Positions 29,694 to 29,890 of a DNA stretch of 29,890 nt are shown here, piece by piece. Origin of the DNA: Apostichopus californicus (lineage: Eukaryota; Echinodermata; Holothuroidea; Aspidochirotida; Stichopodidae); assembly GCA_020650975.1 (NCBI GenBank), contig JAIPMN010092924.1:1-29890 (forward strand), given 5' to 3'. Within the stretch, counting starts at the first letter, position 1. Each line of letters starts with the position of its first letter. Made by a program: the position numbers and the translations under genes. Under the pieces are notes generated by a model that was not told the DNA's origin, made no database searches, and was given only the letters and a program-made list of their open reading frames with translations.

Positions 29694-29890
29694 GCCAAAC
29701 GGCACTACCGAACCATCCCATACTGACAAACGAAACTCAGGTCAAGCGAGCCAAAAACCTACGCCCGCCGACCTGCAGAGACACTCAAACATTCAAAAAA
29801 TTACAAAAGGACGACCAGCACGCAGCGAAACGAAAAACCCCTCCCCAGCACACCAGCGTCCAAAGAAGGCAGCCCTAGATAAACGGCGAA
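29652..29890 (-). mobile_element. Tx1-like LINE, copy C, 3' end, running off the window
   Basis: The reverse complement of this segment is nearly identical to the end of copy B (27440-27674), including the terminal hairpin (29661-29693) and the terminus GTCACGTAAAAAGCA. The 5' remainder lies beyond the window edge. High similarity to B suggests recent activity of the family. Confidence 0.9.

Noticed and set aside
1..29890. CRISPR arrays, bacterial operons, tRNA genes
   Set aside because: No regularly spaced repeats, no tRNA T-loop or B-box-like sequence in a cloverleaf context, and the intron and transposon content is that of an animal genome.

Overview
The window looks like a gene-poor, transposon-dense stretch of an animal nuclear genome, most likely a marine invertebrate deuterostome of echinoderm type. 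The reasons are spliceosomal introns, AT-rich DNA with frequent TAGGCCTA-type motifs, and a mixture of Tx1-like and Jockey/CR1-like LINEs, BEL/Pao and several DDE-type DNA transposons. The species cannot be fixed from sequence alone. No intact host gene was recognised; almost every coding signal is a mobile-element gene in some stage of decay.

Layout. 1-3180: a dispersed repeat occurs twice, and the second copy is split by a 5'-truncated Tx1-like LINE (copy A, +), which itself holds an inverted ORF1-bearing LINE fragment. 4300-5570: a decayed gene of an unclassified repeat-protein family (-). 6545-8106: a diverged Tx1-like LINE that has lost its RT active-site box (copy D, -). 8156-8377: a small transposase-like fragment (-). 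8530-9960: a Jockey/CR1-like LINE remnant (-). 11100-11340: a possible LINE tail (+). 12240-16309: a multi-exon pseudogene (-) whose three acidic motifs and zinc knuckle follow the order seen in the RAG1/Transib catalytic core; its first intron holds a MITE-like repeat and a short element headed by U2 snRNA. 17785-18060: a LINE ORF1 fragment (-). 18690-19480: another transposase-like gene (-), with a CpG-rich TATA-containing stretch upstream. 21640-22870: an EnSpm/CACTA-like transposase pseudogene (-), interrupted in frame by a second U2-headed element with a 27-bp target duplication. 23890-24775: a BEL/Pao reverse transcriptase fragment (-), abutted by 24776-27674, the best-preserved Tx1-like LINE (copy B, +). 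28208-28448: an unassigned candidate exon (+). 29652-29890: the 3' end of another LINE of the same family (copy C, -), running off the window.

The most interesting signals are the RAG1-like gene family member; the U2-snRNA-headed SINE-like family (two copies differing by a 54-nt deletion, one with a long target-site duplication inside an open reading frame); and the LINE family whose copies end in the same compact 3' hairpin with no poly(A). Family assignments rest on motif recognition from memory, not on searches.
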